The notes under the pieces: generated by a model
The model's database searches: none
Seen by the model: only the letters and a program-made list of their open reading frames with translations
Told to the model about the DNA's origin: nothing
Translations under genes and position numbers: made by a program
From: PALSA-610 sp038213435
GTDB lineage: Bacteria > Actinomycetota > Acidimicrobiia > IMCC26256 > PALSA-610
Direction of reading: 5' to 3'
DNA length: 64,000 bases
NCBI GenBank assembly: GCA_038213435.1
Contig: JBBQTI010000008.1
Location: 34,909-98,908, forward strand
Shown here: piece by piece, positions 33,765 to 42,715 of the stretch
Layout of the letters: the number at the start of each line of letters is the position of its first letter
Numbering within the stretch: the first letter of the stretch is position 1

Positions 33765-35255
33765 GTGGCCGTGCCGAAGATCGTCGGTATCGAGACCGAG
33801 TACGGCGTGTCGTTGCGGGGCGCGCCCGAACCGAATCCGGTCGTCGCGTCGAGCCTCCTGATCAACGGGTATGTCGAGCAGCGACGCATCGGCTGGGACT
33901 TCGAGGACGAATCGCCCGGTCGCGACGCACGCGGCTTCGCCCGCGACGGCGCGCAGCCACCCGAGATCGAGACCCACCTCGTGAACGCGGTGCTCACCAA
34001 CGGCGCGCGCTACTACGTCGACCATGCGCACCCGGAGTACTCCACACCCGAGTGCGCGGACCCGCTCGAGGCGACGCTTTTCGACAAGGCGGGGGAGCGG
34101 ATCCTCGCCCGCTCGATGGAAGCCGCTCGCCGATTGCTCCCCGCGGGGCAGGAGATCGTCGTCTACAAGAACAACAGCGACGGCAAGGGCAACTCGTACG
34201 GCTGCCACGAGAACTACCTCGTCGATCGCAACGTCCCCTTCGCTTCACTCGTGCGCAATCTCATCCCGTGGTTCGTGACCCGCCAGGTCTTCACCGGCGC
34301 CGGCAAGGTCGGCTCCGAGAACGGCGCCGAACCCTGCGACTACCAGATCAGCCAGCGCTCCGACTTCTTCGAGGAGGAGGTCGGTCTCGAGACCACGTTG
34401 AAGCGCCCCATCGTGAATACGCGCGACGAGCCGCACGCGGATCCCCAGAAGTACCGCCGGCTACACGTGATCGTCGGCGACGCAAACCTCTGCGAGGTCG
34501 CGACGTTCCTGAAGGTCGGCGCGACGGCGATCGTCCTTGCGATGATCGAGGACGGCTTCATCGACAAAGACCTGTCGATCGCATCACCTGTCGCCGCCAT
34601 CCGCGCGGTATCGCACGACCCGACATTGCAGTCGACCGTCGACTGCACCTCGCTCGGCCGCTGCACCTCGATCGAGCTGCAATGGGAGTTCCTGCGGCTC
34701 GCGCGCAAGTACGCCGACGAGTCCGGCCTCGAATGTTGCGGACCGGAGACGATCGGCACGCTCGTGCTGGATCGCTGGGAGTCGGTCCTCGGAGCGCTCG
34801 AGTCCGATCCGTCGTCTCTCGACGGCCAGCTCGATTGGGTCACGAAGCTCGAGCTGCTGCGCGCGTACGCGGATCGAGACGCTCTGGCCTGGAACGACCC
34901 GAAGCTCGAGCTCCTCTCCGTCCAGTACCACGACGTGCGTCCCGGGCGCTCGCTCTACGAAAAACTTGTGCGGGGTGGCAGGATCGAGCGTCTCCTCGAC
35001 GAGGACGACGTGATCGCCGCAATGGCCGATCCCCCGGTGTCGACCCGCGCGTATTTCCGAGGGACGTGCCTCGCTCGCTGGGCAGACTCGGTCGTAGCGG
35101 CCAACTGGGACAGCCTCGTGCTCGACGTCGGAATCGAGCCGCTGCGAAGGATCCCGATGATGGAGCCCACGCGTGGTAGCAAGGTGCACGTCGCCGAGCT
35201 CTTCGGTCAGGTATCGACACCCCGCCAACTCGTCGAGCGACTGACGGCGAGCTGA
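33765..35255 (+). CDS. dop: Deamidase/depupylase of Pup
   Basis: The 496-residue carboxylate-amine-ligase-fold protein opens with PKIVGIETEYGVSLRG and has YVDHAHPEYSTPE with the catalytic Asp, the ATP-site YKNNSDGKGNSYGCHENY and NTRDEPHADPQKYRRLHVI. The insert after GIETEYG and the longer chain mark it as Dop, not the ligase PafA. Dop removes Pup from substrates and, where Pup ends in Gln, deamidates it. Here Pup already ends in Glu, so depupylation should be its main job. The start is GTG 33765, 39 bases after arc. Confidence 0.96.
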   Translation: MAVPKIVGIETEYGVSLRGAPEPNPVVASSLLINGYVEQRRIGWDFEDESPGRDARGFARDGAQPPEIETHLVNAVLTNGARYYVDHAHPEYSTPECADPLEATLFDKAGERILARSMEAARRLLPAGQEIVVYKNNSDGKGNSYGCHENYLVDRNVPFASLVRNLIPWFVTRQVFTGAGKVGSENGAEPCDYQISQRSDFFEEEVGLETTLKRPIVNTRDEPHADPQKYRRLHVIVGDANLCEVATFLKVGATAIVLAMIEDGFIDKDLSIASPVAAIRAVSHDPTLQSTVDCTSLGRCTSIELQWEFLRLARKYADESGLECCGPETIGTLVLDRWESVLGALESDPSSLDGQLDWVTKLELLRAYADRDALAWNDPKLELLSVQYHDVRPGRSLYEKLVRGGRIERLLDEDDVIAAMADPPVSTRAYFRGTCLARWADSVVAANWDSLVLDVGIEPLRRIPMMEPTRGSKVHVAELFGQVSTPRQLVERLTAS

Positions 35256-35277
35256 AGGATGTCGCAGGAGGTCCGTG

Positions 35278-35475
35278 ATGGCTGAACGGGAACGCAAACA
35301 GAAACCGACTCCCAAGGAACGCGAGGAAGTCGTCGACGAAGAGGTCGCGGCCTCGTCCGAGCGCGGCGAGAAATTGAAGGAAGACATCGACGATCTCTTG
35401 GACGAGATCGACTCCGTGCTAGAGGACAACGCGGAGGAGTTCGTTAGGTCGTATGTCCAGAAGGGCGGCGAGTAA
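35278..35475 (+). CDS. pup: Prokaryotic ubiquitin-like protein Pup, ending Gly-Gly-Glu
   Basis: The 65-residue, acidic, probably disordered protein has the ARC-binding helix region (LKEDIDDLLDEIDSVLEDNAE) and ends VQKGGE. The terminal Glu is the residue that PafA links to substrate lysines. Many actinobacteria encode Gln here and need Dop to convert it, but this one does not. ATG 35278 follows CAGGAGG with good spacing; the GTG three bases upstream is less likely. It lies between dop and the 20S subunit genes. Confidence 0.96.
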   Translation: MAERERKQKPTPKEREEVVDEEVAASSERGEKLKEDIDDLLDEIDSVLEDNAEEFVRSYVQKGGE

Positions 35476-35523
35476 CTACGTCCAAGGGGCGTAGATGTCG
35501 CACCGCGTTCGTACGATCCGCGC

Positions 35524-36065
35524 ATGAAGTCCTGCAGACACTGCGGTGAGCTCAAAGCACTGGATGCCTTCTACGCGAACCCGAAGGTCGCGGCGGACTC
35601 CGGCCGGAGTGCAAGGAATGCACGAAAGGGCGACGCCGGGAGTGGTATATCCGCAATAGCGCCCGCGAGGTCGAACGAGTCCGACAGTGGGCACTCGCCA
35701 ATCCGGACAAGATCGCCGAACGCATTGCCGCGTGGCGGGGCACCGACCGGAAGAAGCTCGCCGATCGGAAGAGTCATCTCAAGCGCAAGTATGGGATGAC
35801 GATCGCCGATTACGACCGGATGTTCGAGGCACAGAACGGCGTCTGCGCGATCTGCGATGAAGCTCGGCCCGAGGAACGCACGTTGCACGTCGACCACGAT
35901 CACGAGACGGGCGTGATCCGCGGGTTGCTGTGCTTCCGGTGCAACAACGCACTCGGCGACTTCCGCGAGCAGTACCAGCTCTTCCAGCGAGCGGCCGATT
36001 ACCTGGACCGTGACGACGAGCTCGCGGCGCTCGCCCGGGATCGCGTCCTTGCCTTGGCCGGTTGA
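35524..36065 (+). pseudogene. Recombination endonuclease VII-type HNH nuclease, frameshifted
   Basis: The first frame (from ATG 35524) reads MKSCRHCGELKALDAFYANPK and then loses sense. From about 35597 the frame one base back continues RPECKECTKGRRREWYIR, a long helix, YGMTIADYDRMFEAQNG, and the nuclease core CAICDEARP, HVDHDHETG and CFRCNNALG, ending at 36065. Joined, this is a complete endonuclease VII family protein with a zinc-binding CxxC pair. A single missing G at 35595-35596 would explain the break. It sits between pup and prcB, where such a gene is not normally found, which suggests insertion of a selfish nuclease gene. Confidence 0.82.
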
Positions 36066-36090
36066 CCCGCGGCGGTAGGCTCCCGCGCCG

Positions 36091-36906
36091 ATGCCCGAAT
36101 CGAGCTCGCTGCCGCTGTTCTCCACGTCCGTCGACCCCGGGCCGTCGTTCGCCGACGTGCTCCGTCGGCTTGCGCCCCACCAGCTTCCGGGCGCGGGGAT
36201 CGACACGCCGTCGACGCTCGACATCCCGCACGGCACGACGGTCGTCGCCATCCGCTTCGCCGGGGGCGTGATCATGGCGGGCGACCGCCGCGCCACGGCC
36301 GGCTTCATGATCGCCAGCCGGCGCATCGAGAAGGTCTTCGCGGCCGACGACCTCTCCGGCGTCGCCATCGCCGGCGCGGCCGGACCCGCGATCGAGATGG
36401 TCAAGTTGTTCCAGGTGCAGCTCGAGCACTACGAGAAGGTGCAGGGTGAGACCCTCAGCCTCGAGGGCAAGGCCAATCAGCTCGGCCAGCTCGTGCGCGC
36501 CAACCTGCCCGCCGCGATGCAGGGCTTCGCCGTCGTGCCGCTCTTCGCGGGCTATGACACCGCCCGCGAACGCGGACGGGTCTTCAGCTACGACGTGACC
36601 GGTGGCCGCTACGAAGAGCTCGACTTCCAGGCGCAGGGCTCGGGCAGCGTTCACGCCCGCAACTGGATCAAGGCGGGATGGAGCGAAGGTCTCTCCGCCG
36701 ACGACACGATCGTTCTCGCAATCGCCTCGCTGTTCGCGGCCGCCGACGAGGACGTCGCGACGGGCGGACCCGACCTCGTCCGCCGGATCTTCCCGACGGT
36801 CGCGGTGATCGACAACCAGGGATACCGGGCGCTCGGCGACCACGACGTCGAAGCCCGCAGCCAGGCCCTCCTCCAGGGCGTCGAGCGCGGAGGCCACGAA
36901 TCGTGA
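36091..36906 (+). CDS. prcB: 20S proteasome beta subunit
   Basis: The 271-residue precursor has a 48-residue propeptide ending in PHG. Cleavage before Thr49 (HG-TTVVAIRF) would expose the catalytic N-terminal Thr. Typical NTN-hydrolase elements follow: GGVIMAGDRRATAGFMIASRR and the GAAGPAIEM loop. Fourteen such subunits form the two inner rings of the 20S core. The start is ATG 36091, 25 bases after the broken nuclease gene. It pairs with prcA immediately downstream. Confidence 0.96.
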   Translation: MPESSSLPLFSTSVDPGPSFADVLRRLAPHQLPGAGIDTPSTLDIPHGTTVVAIRFAGGVIMAGDRRATAGFMIASRRIEKVFAADDLSGVAIAGAAGPAIEMVKLFQVQLEHYEKVQGETLSLEGKANQLGQLVRANLPAAMQGFAVVPLFAGYDTARERGRVFSYDVTGGRYEELDFQAQGSGSVHARNWIKAGWSEGLSADDTIVLAIASLFAAADEDVATGGPDLVRRIFPTVAVIDNQGYRALGDHDVEARSQALLQGVERGGHES

Positions 36907-36982
36907 GAGCCAGGCGCAGATCCGGAGGCCCGGTCGGTGCATCTCCCGAACGCGGCGTTCGAGGGCCGGAGGTCGTAGCCGC

Positions 36983-37663
36983 ATGAGCATGCCGTTCTAC
37001 GTCTCGCCCGAACAGGTGATGAAGGACCGCGCGGATTACGCGCGGAAGGGCATCGCTCGCGGTCGCAGCCTCGTGGCGCTGGAGTGCCCCGCCGGCGTCC
37101 TCATCGTCGCCGACAACCCGTCGCGCACGCTCTCCAAGATCAGTGAGATCTACGACCGCATCGCGTTCGCAGCCGTCGGCAAGTACAACGAGTTCCAGAT
37201 GCTGCGCGTGGCCGGCGTCCGCCACGCCGACATGAAGGGGTTCTCGTACTCGCGAGAGGACGTCAGCGCGAAGGAGCTCGCCAATGCGTACGCGCAGACC
37301 CTCGGCCAGGTGTTCACTCACGAGATGAAGCCGTACGAGGTGGAACTCCTCGTCGCCGAGGTCGGCGACCCCGACGACGACCACGCCGAGATGTACCACG
37401 TGCTCTACGACGGGGTCGTCATGGACGAGCAGGACTACTCGGTGCTCGGCGGGCAAGCCGACCAGATCATCGAGTCGCTGAAGGAGCAGTACCAGACGGG
37501 TATGAGCCTCGGTGATGCGCTCCAGCTCGGAGCGAAAGTGCTCGGCAGCGACGGTGCGTCCCTGACCGCAGATCAGCTCGAGGTCGCGCTGCTCGACCGA
37601 TCCCGGCCGCGCCGCGCGTTCCGGCGCATCAAGAACGACGAGCTGACGTCACTTCTCGGCTAG
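36983..37663 (+). CDS. prcA: 20S proteasome alpha subunit
   Basis: The 226-residue protein has the N-terminal gate segment MPFYVSPEQVMKDRADYARKGIARG and the non-catalytic NTN fold (LIVADNPSRTLSKISEIYDR, VGKYNEF). There is no catalytic Thr, as expected of the outer rings that ARC contacts. The 76-base gap from prcB is unusually long for this gene pair, but the spacing holds no separate gene that I can support. The coding end is followed within three bases by a tandem repeat block. Confidence 0.96.
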   Translation: MSMPFYVSPEQVMKDRADYARKGIARGRSLVALECPAGVLIVADNPSRTLSKISEIYDRIAFAAVGKYNEFQMLRVAGVRHADMKGFSYSREDVSAKELANAYAQTLGQVFTHEMKPYEVELLVAEVGDPDDDHAEMYHVLYDGVVMDEQDYSVLGGQADQIIESLKEQYQTGMSLGDALQLGAKVLGSDGASLTADQLEVALLDRSRPRRAFRRIKNDELTSLLG

Positions 37664-37665
37664 GC

Positions 37666-37885
37666 ACGTTTACGGGTCGACTCCACGCCCCGCTCCCCTC
37701 CGGTCGCCGCGCTGTCGTCCTACGTTCATGGGTCGACTCCACGCTCCGCTCCCCTCCGGTCGCCGCGCTGTCGTCCTACGTTTACGGGTCGACTCCACGC
37801 CCCGCTCCCCTCCGGTCGCCGCGCTGTCGTCTTACGTTCATGGGTCGACTCCACGCTCCGCTCCGGCCGCTGCGCTGTCGTCTCC
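37666..37885. repeat. Four 56-bp tandem repeats in alternating A-B-A-B versions
   Basis: Copies begin at 37666, 37722, 37778 and 37834, exactly 56 bases apart; the last is shortened. Copies 1 and 3 start ACGTTTACGGGTCGACTCCA and contain CGCCCCGC. Copies 2 and 4 start ACGTTCATGGGTCGACTCCA and contain CGCTCCGC. The array therefore has a higher-order period of 112 bases and probably grew by duplicating a two-unit block. It fills the gap between prcA and the convergent small gene at 37888. Each unit contains GCCGCGCTGTCGTC. There are no spacers, so it is not a CRISPR array. Confidence 0.93.
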
Positions 37886-37887
37886 CT

Positions 37888-38232
37888 CTAATACCAGCGC
37901 AGCAGGAGGGCGATCGGGCCTGCGATCAACACGAACAGGATCAACGTGGTGACCCATAAGACCGGAGCCGGGCGCGCCCGCGCCGGGGGACGGTCGTCGT
38001 CGAGGATCTCGTCGGCCTCGTCGACCTCGGAGACGAGCAACAGCATGCTGGCCTCGTCGAACTGATCGTCGGGGACGTAAAGGTCGACGCGAGCCATCTC
38101 TCCGACCGTCAGACCGTACGGACTGTCGAGCGCACCCCGAAGCTGCACGTCGAATCCCTCGTACTCGAGGCGGGCAGCCATCACACGGGCCCGAAACGAT
38201 CCGTACACCGACGTCAGTCGGGTCATCGGCAC
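37888..38232 (-). CDS. Small membrane-anchored protein with a DUF2007-like domain
   Basis: The 114-residue protein has a soluble N-terminal part (SFRARVMAARLEYEGFDVQL, then VDLYVPDDQFDEASMLL) like the DUF2007/putative signal-transducing fold, a charged linker and a C-terminal membrane segment (LWVTTLILFVLIAGPIALLL). It lies on the minus strand inside the proteasome locus, divergent from pafA. The start is GTG 38232 or ATG 38226, with GAGGGAG upstream. Function is unknown. Confidence 0.68.
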   Translation of the reverse strand: MPMTRLTSVYGSFRARVMAARLEYEGFDVQLRGALDSPYGLTVGEMARVDLYVPDDQFDEASMLLLVSEVDEADEILDDDRPPARARPAPVLWVTTLILFVLIAGPIALLLRWY

Positions 38233-38337
38233 GATTATTACGGCTCCCTCGCTGCGACGCGCTCTCCGGCGTCCGCTCCGCCCGAGTGTATGACGGGGCT
38301 ACATCGCCGCGACCGGGTGCCCGTACACTCACCTCCG

Positions 38338-39696
38338 GTGGAACGGCGCATCTTCGGCCTCGAGAACGAATACGGCGTCACCTGCACCCTGCGCGGCCAG
38401 CGTCGACTCAGCCCCGACGAGGTCGCCCGCTACCTGTTCCGCCGTGTCGTCTCCTGGGGCCGGTCGAGCAACGTGTTCCTCGAGAACGGCGCCCGCCTCT
38501 ACCTCGACGTCGGCAGCCATCCCGAGTACGCGACCCCCGAATGCGATTCGATCCGCGATCTCGTGATCCACGACAAGGCCGGCGAGCGCATCCTCGAAGG
38601 GCTCGTACAGAGCGCCGAGCAGCGCCTCCGCGAGGAGGGAATCCGCGGCGAAGTGTTCCTCTTCAAGAACAACACCGACAGCGCCGGCAACTCGTACGGC
38701 TGTCACGAGAACTACCTCGTCGAACGCGAGGGCGACTTCTCCAAGTTCACCGACGTGCTCATCCCGTTCCTCGTAACCCGCCAGATCTACGCGGGCGCCG
38801 GCAAGGTTCTGCAGACGGCGCGCGGCGCCATGTACTGCATCGCGCAACGGGCCGAGCACATCTGGGAAGGGGTGTCGTCGGCGACGACCCGCTCCCGGCC
38901 CATCATCAACACGCGCGACGAGCCTCACGCCGACGCGGAGCGGTTCCGGCGGCTGCACGTGATCGTCGGCGACTCGAACATGAGCGAGTACGCGACGTTC
39001 CTCAAGGTCGGCGCGACCTCCATCATCCTGCGCATGCTCGAAGAGGACGCCGCACCGTGGCGCGACCTCACCTTGGAGAACCCGATCCGCGCCATCCGTG
39101 AGATCAGTCACGACATCACGTGCCGGCGGCGGGTACGGCTCGCGAACGGCCGCGAGCTCTCGGCGGTCGAGATCCAGACCGAATACCTGAACCGCGCGCT
39201 GCGCTTCGCCAAGCGACGGGGTCTGCCGCCGATCGAACAACGCGCCCTCGAGATGTGGGAGCACGTGATGACCCACCTCGAGGACGATCCGCTCAAGCTG
39301 CGCACCGAGGTCGACTGGGTGATCAAGCATCACCTCATCGAGGCGTACCGAAAGCGCGGCGATCTGCCACTGACCCATCCGCGCGTGTCGCTGCTCGACC
39401 TCGCATACCACGACGTCACCCGGTCGCGGTCGCTCTACTACCTCCTCGAGCGGCGCGGGCAGGTCGACCGCATGGTCGACGACGACGAGATCACCGACGC
39501 GATGAACAACCCTCCCCAAACGACGCGAGCGCGGCTGCGCGGCGCGTTCATCAAGCGGGCCAAGGAACGCAAGCGCGACTACACGGTCGACTGGGTTCAC
39601 TTGAAGCTGAACGACCAGGCGCAGCGGACCGTTCTCTGCAAGGACCCGTTCAAGTCGCGCGACGAACGGGTCGAGCGGTTGATCGCTTCGTTGTAG
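38338..39696 (+). CDS. pafA: Pup-protein ligase
   Basis: The 452-residue protein starts at GTG 38338 (VERRIFGLENEYGVTC). It shows the ligase versions of the Dop/PafA motifs: the catalytic Asp in ARLYLDVGSHPEYATPE, FKNNTDSAGNSYGCHENY and NTRDEPHADAERFRRLHVI. It lacks the Dop-specific insert after the first motif. PafA activates the terminal Glu of Pup with ATP and attaches it to lysines of target proteins. Separation from pup and prcBA by repeats and an opposite-strand gene suggests its own promoter. Confidence 0.95.
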   Translation: MERRIFGLENEYGVTCTLRGQRRLSPDEVARYLFRRVVSWGRSSNVFLENGARLYLDVGSHPEYATPECDSIRDLVIHDKAGERILEGLVQSAEQRLREEGIRGEVFLFKNNTDSAGNSYGCHENYLVEREGDFSKFTDVLIPFLVTRQIYAGAGKVLQTARGAMYCIAQRAEHIWEGVSSATTRSRPIINTRDEPHADAERFRRLHVIVGDSNMSEYATFLKVGATSIILRMLEEDAAPWRDLTLENPIRAIREISHDITCRRRVRLANGRELSAVEIQTEYLNRALRFAKRRGLPPIEQRALEMWEHVMTHLEDDPLKLRTEVDWVIKHHLIEAYRKRGDLPLTHPRVSLLDLAYHDVTRSRSLYYLLERRGQVDRMVDDDEITDAMNNPPQTTRARLRGAFIKRAKERKRDYTVDWVHLKLNDQAQRTVLCKDPFKSRDERVERLIASL

Positions 39697-39712
39697 CGGC
39701 GCGACGCGTCCG

Positions 39713-40759
39713 ATGCCGTCGTTCCGGGTAGGAGTGGTCAGCGAGATTCTCGAGGCGCGCACGGGTTTGCAACGAGTGCTCGTCGATCTCGATGCGGCTC
39801 GCGAGCGGGCATATGTTCTCACGCAGCTGATCGGCTCGGTCGCGGTCGGGGACCGCGTGGTGGTGAACACCACGGCGATCGAGCTCGGGTTGGGCACCGG
39901 CGGTTGGCACGTCGTGCATTGGAACCTCGCGCGCGAATCGTGGAGCGATGCCGGCTCGGGAACGGGGATGAAGCTCCGTTACACGAGCTTGCAGGTCGGT
40001 GTCGAGAACGCGGAGTTGGCCGAGGTCGCCGATGTCGGTGGGATGCCGGTCGTGGCGGCGGGGTTGCACAGTCAGCTGGCAGCGGTCGCGGTCGCCTTCA
40101 AGCACGTCCGCCCGGGCGCCCGGCTCGTGTACGTCATGACCGACGGGGGTGCGTTACCGATCGCGATCTCGGATCTCGTGTGGCAATTGCGCGAACGGGG
40201 CTTGATCGACGCGACCGTCACCTGCGGGCACGCGTTTGGAGGTGACTTCGAGGCGGTATCGGCGCACAGCGCGCTCGCCGTCGCCCGCCATGTCGCTCAT
40301 GCCGACGCGGCCGTCGTCGCGATGGGACCCGGAAGCGCGGGGACGGCGAGCCGTCTGGGATTCAGCGGGATCGAGGTCGGGCCGGTGCTCGACGCGGCCA
40401 CCGCGTTGCACGGCATCCCGATCGCCGCCTTGCGGGTTTCGTTCGCGGACGCGCGGGAGCGACACCGCGGCGTCTCGCATCACAGCATCACTGTGCTTTC
40501 GGTCGCGACCCGCAGCCGCGTCCGCGTCGCCGTTCCGTGTGTCGGCGGCGAAGAGGAGCAAACAATCCGTCGCGACCTCTCGGCGGCTCGCATCGGGGCC
40601 CGGCACGAGATCGTCGACGTGGCGCCCGTCGGCGCGGTAGGTCTGTTCGCGGCGCACGATCTGCAGGTCGAGTCGATGGGCCGGGCCGCGACCGAGGATC
40701 CCGTGTTGTTCGAGGCCGCGGCCGCCGCCGGGGTTCTTGCCGCACGAGCCGTCCTCTAG
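39713..40759 (+). CDS. DUF3866-family protein
   Basis: The 348-residue protein fits the DUF3866 family seen in actinobacterial proteasome neighbourhoods and elsewhere. It begins VVSEILEARTGLQRVLVDL, has VGDRVVVNTTAIELGLGTGG and a central MKLRYTSLQ...GMPVVAAGLHSQL stretch, and later AVVAMGPGSAGTASRLG. It is probably cytosolic, with no signal or membrane segment. No activity is known for the family. It begins 16 bases after pafA and precedes pafB by nine bases, so it is part of the pafA-pafBC transcript. Confidence 0.85.
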   Translation: MPSFRVGVVSEILEARTGLQRVLVDLDAARERAYVLTQLIGSVAVGDRVVVNTTAIELGLGTGGWHVVHWNLARESWSDAGSGTGMKLRYTSLQVGVENAELAEVADVGGMPVVAAGLHSQLAAVAVAFKHVRPGARLVYVMTDGGALPIAISDLVWQLRERGLIDATVTCGHAFGGDFEAVSAHSALAVARHVAHADAAVVAMGPGSAGTASRLGFSGIEVGPVLDAATALHGIPIAALRVSFADARERHRGVSHHSITVLSVATRSRVRVAVPCVGGEEEQTIRRDLSAARIGARHEIVDVAPVGAVGLFAAHDLQVESMGRAATEDPVLFEAAAAAGVLAARAVL

Positions 40760-40768
40760 GCTGAACCG

Positions 40769-41719
40769 ATGCCCGACGCGCCGTCGCGGGTCGAACGCGT
40801 CCTGAACCTCCTTGCACTGCTGCTCGACACCCGGCGGGCGCTCACCCGCGAAGAGATCGTCCACGACGTCGCCGGCTATCCCTCGCAGATCAGCGCCTAT
40901 CGGCGAGCGTTCGAGCGCGACAAGGAAACGCTGCGCGGCATGGGAGTGCCGCTCACGACCGAGCCGATCGGTGACGGCGCCGAGCTCGGCTACCGCGTCC
41001 GGCCCGACGACTACTACCTGCCCGATCTCGGCCTCGGCGTCGAGGAAGCCGCCGCACTGCGCGTCGCGGTGAGCGCGGTTTCGCTCGGCAGCCACGCGGG
41101 GGAGGGCGCGCTGTTGAAACTCGGCGGCCTCGCCGACGAAGCGGTCGCGCCGATCGCGTCGCTGCCGATCGCGCCGGCGCTCGCGACCCTGTTCGAGGCG
41201 TTCCGCGCCCGGGCCGTGGTTCGCTTCACGCACCGCGACCGCGTCCGGACGGTCGAGCCATGGGGCCTCTCCTCGAAGCGGGGTCACTGGTACCTCGTCG
41301 GCTTCGACCGCGACCGCGATGCGGTCCGCGCCTTTCGCGCCGATCGTATCGACGGCGACGTCGAGCTCGGCGAGCCCGACGCGTTCGAACCGCCGCCCGA
41401 TTTTCGCCCGGACGATCACGTCGAGTCGCGGGCGTGGCTCCTCGGTGACGACCCGGCCGTCACGGTGCGCATCCGCGTCGACGCCGACCATCGGGACGCG
41501 ATGCTCTCGGAGCTGGGCGCGGACGCGGTCGTCGCCGACGGCCGCGACGACGACGGCGGCTCGGTCGTCGAGATGACGGTCACGAATCGCGCCGCGTTCC
41601 GCAGTTTCGTGCTCGGGTTCCTCGAGCACGCCGAGGTGCTCGATCCGCCCGACATACGCGCGGACCTCGTCACCTGGCTCGAGCGCGCGGCGAGCGGCGC
41701 CGCGGCCGGTGGGTCGTGA
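40769..41719 (+). CDS. pafB: WYL-domain transcriptional regulator PafB
   Basis: The 316-residue protein has an N-terminal winged-helix DNA-binding part (SRVERVLNLLALLLDTRRALT), a WYL domain centred on RTVEPWGLSSKRGHWYLVGFDRDRD and a C-terminal WCX extension. PafB and PafC act as a dimer that turns on the mitomycin/DNA-damage regulon independently of LexA in actinobacteria; the WYL domain senses single-stranded DNA. The stop overlaps the pafC GTG (GTGA), consistent with heterodimer synthesis. Confidence 0.92.
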   Translation: MPDAPSRVERVLNLLALLLDTRRALTREEIVHDVAGYPSQISAYRRAFERDKETLRGMGVPLTTEPIGDGAELGYRVRPDDYYLPDLGLGVEEAAALRVAVSAVSLGSHAGEGALLKLGGLADEAVAPIASLPIAPALATLFEAFRARAVVRFTHRDRVRTVEPWGLSSKRGHWYLVGFDRDRDAVRAFRADRIDGDVELGEPDAFEPPPDFRPDDHVESRAWLLGDDPAVTVRIRVDADHRDAMLSELGADAVVADGRDDDGGSVVEMTVTNRAAFRSFVLGFLEHAEVLDPPDIRADLVTWLERAASGAAAGGS

Positions 41720-42711
41720 GCCCCCGCGCCCTCGCGGGTCCCGAGATCCAGCGCATCCTGGCGCTCGTACCCTGGATCGTCGCGCACCCCGGATCCGCCA
41801 AGCACGAGATCGCTCTACGCTTCGGTATCACTGTCGAGCAGCTCGACGACGACCTCGCGCTCGTGCTGATGATCGGAGTGCCGCCGTATTCGCCGGGCGA
41901 CTACCTCGACGTCGAAGACGACGAGGACGGCAACGTCACGATCCGGCTCGCGGAGTACTTCCGGCGTCCGTTGCGGCTCACGCCCGCCGAAGGTCTCGCC
42001 CTGCTCGCCGCCGGACGCGCGTTGCTCGCGGTTCCCGGCTCCGATCCGAACGGACCGCTTGCGACCGCGCTGGCGAAGTTGGAGGGCGCGCTCGAGCTCC
42101 CGGGGCTCGTCGTCGACGTCGGCGAGCCCGGCCAACTCGCGGCGATGCGCGACGCGGTCGCGGGTCACCGGCGCGTGGAGATCGAATACTGGTCGGCGGG
42201 ACGCGATGATCAGACGACTCGCCGCATCGATCCCGAGGTCGTGTTCTTCGCGACCGGGGAGTGGTACGTCGGGGCGTACTGTCACCGCGCCCGCGACGAG
42301 CGAATGTTCCGCGTCGACCGCATCCGCTCGGTCGAGCCGACCGGAGAGACCTTCGAGCCGGGCGCGACCGGATTCGAGACCGGCGACGTTTACACGCCGC
42401 GCGCCGACGACACGCGCGTGACCCTCGAGCTCGCGCCCGCCGCGGCCTGGGTCGCGGAGGCCTATCCGACGGAGGCCGTCACGGAGCGCGCCGACGGATC
42501 GCTCGAGATCGTGCTCGCCGTCAGTGAGCGCGCCTGGCTCGAGCGGCTCCTGCTGCGGCTCGGACCGGACGCCCGGGCCGTCGCGCCCGTCGAGATCGAG
42601 CCGCTGGCGGCGGATGCGGCGCGAAGGATCCTGCGACGCTACGGCGAGACCGGCAGTTCAGTTCGACCGGCGACTCGCCGACCTGACACGAAGGCACGCG
42701 GGCGCGCATGA
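41716..42711 (+). CDS. pafC: WYL-domain transcriptional regulator PafC
   Basis: The 331-residue partner of PafB has an N-terminal helix-turn-helix region (GPEIQRILALVPWIVAHPGS), a WYL-type domain (RIDPEVVFFATGEWYVGAYCHRARDERMFRVDRI) and a WCX C-terminal part. The usual Trp-Tyr-Leu core is present as EWYVGAYC. Together with PafB it should control DNA-damage response genes. The gene runs directly into the signal peptidase gene, whose ATG lies five bases after the pafC stop. Confidence 0.92.
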   Translation: MSPRALAGPEIQRILALVPWIVAHPGSAKHEIALRFGITVEQLDDDLALVLMIGVPPYSPGDYLDVEDDEDGNVTIRLAEYFRRPLRLTPAEGLALLAAGRALLAVPGSDPNGPLATALAKLEGALELPGLVVDVGEPGQLAAMRDAVAGHRRVEIEYWSAGRDDQTTRRIDPEVVFFATGEWYVGAYCHRARDERMFRVDRIRSVEPTGETFEPGATGFETGDVYTPRADDTRVTLELAPAAAWVAEAYPTEAVTERADGSLEIVLAVSERAWLERLLLRLGPDARAVAPVEIEPLAADAARRILRRYGETGSSVRPATRRPDTKARGRA

Positions 42712-42715
42712 GAGG

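Noticed and set aside
37666..37885. Repeat array considered as CRISPR
   Set aside because: Units are directly adjacent at 56 bp without unique spacers, and no cas gene is nearby.
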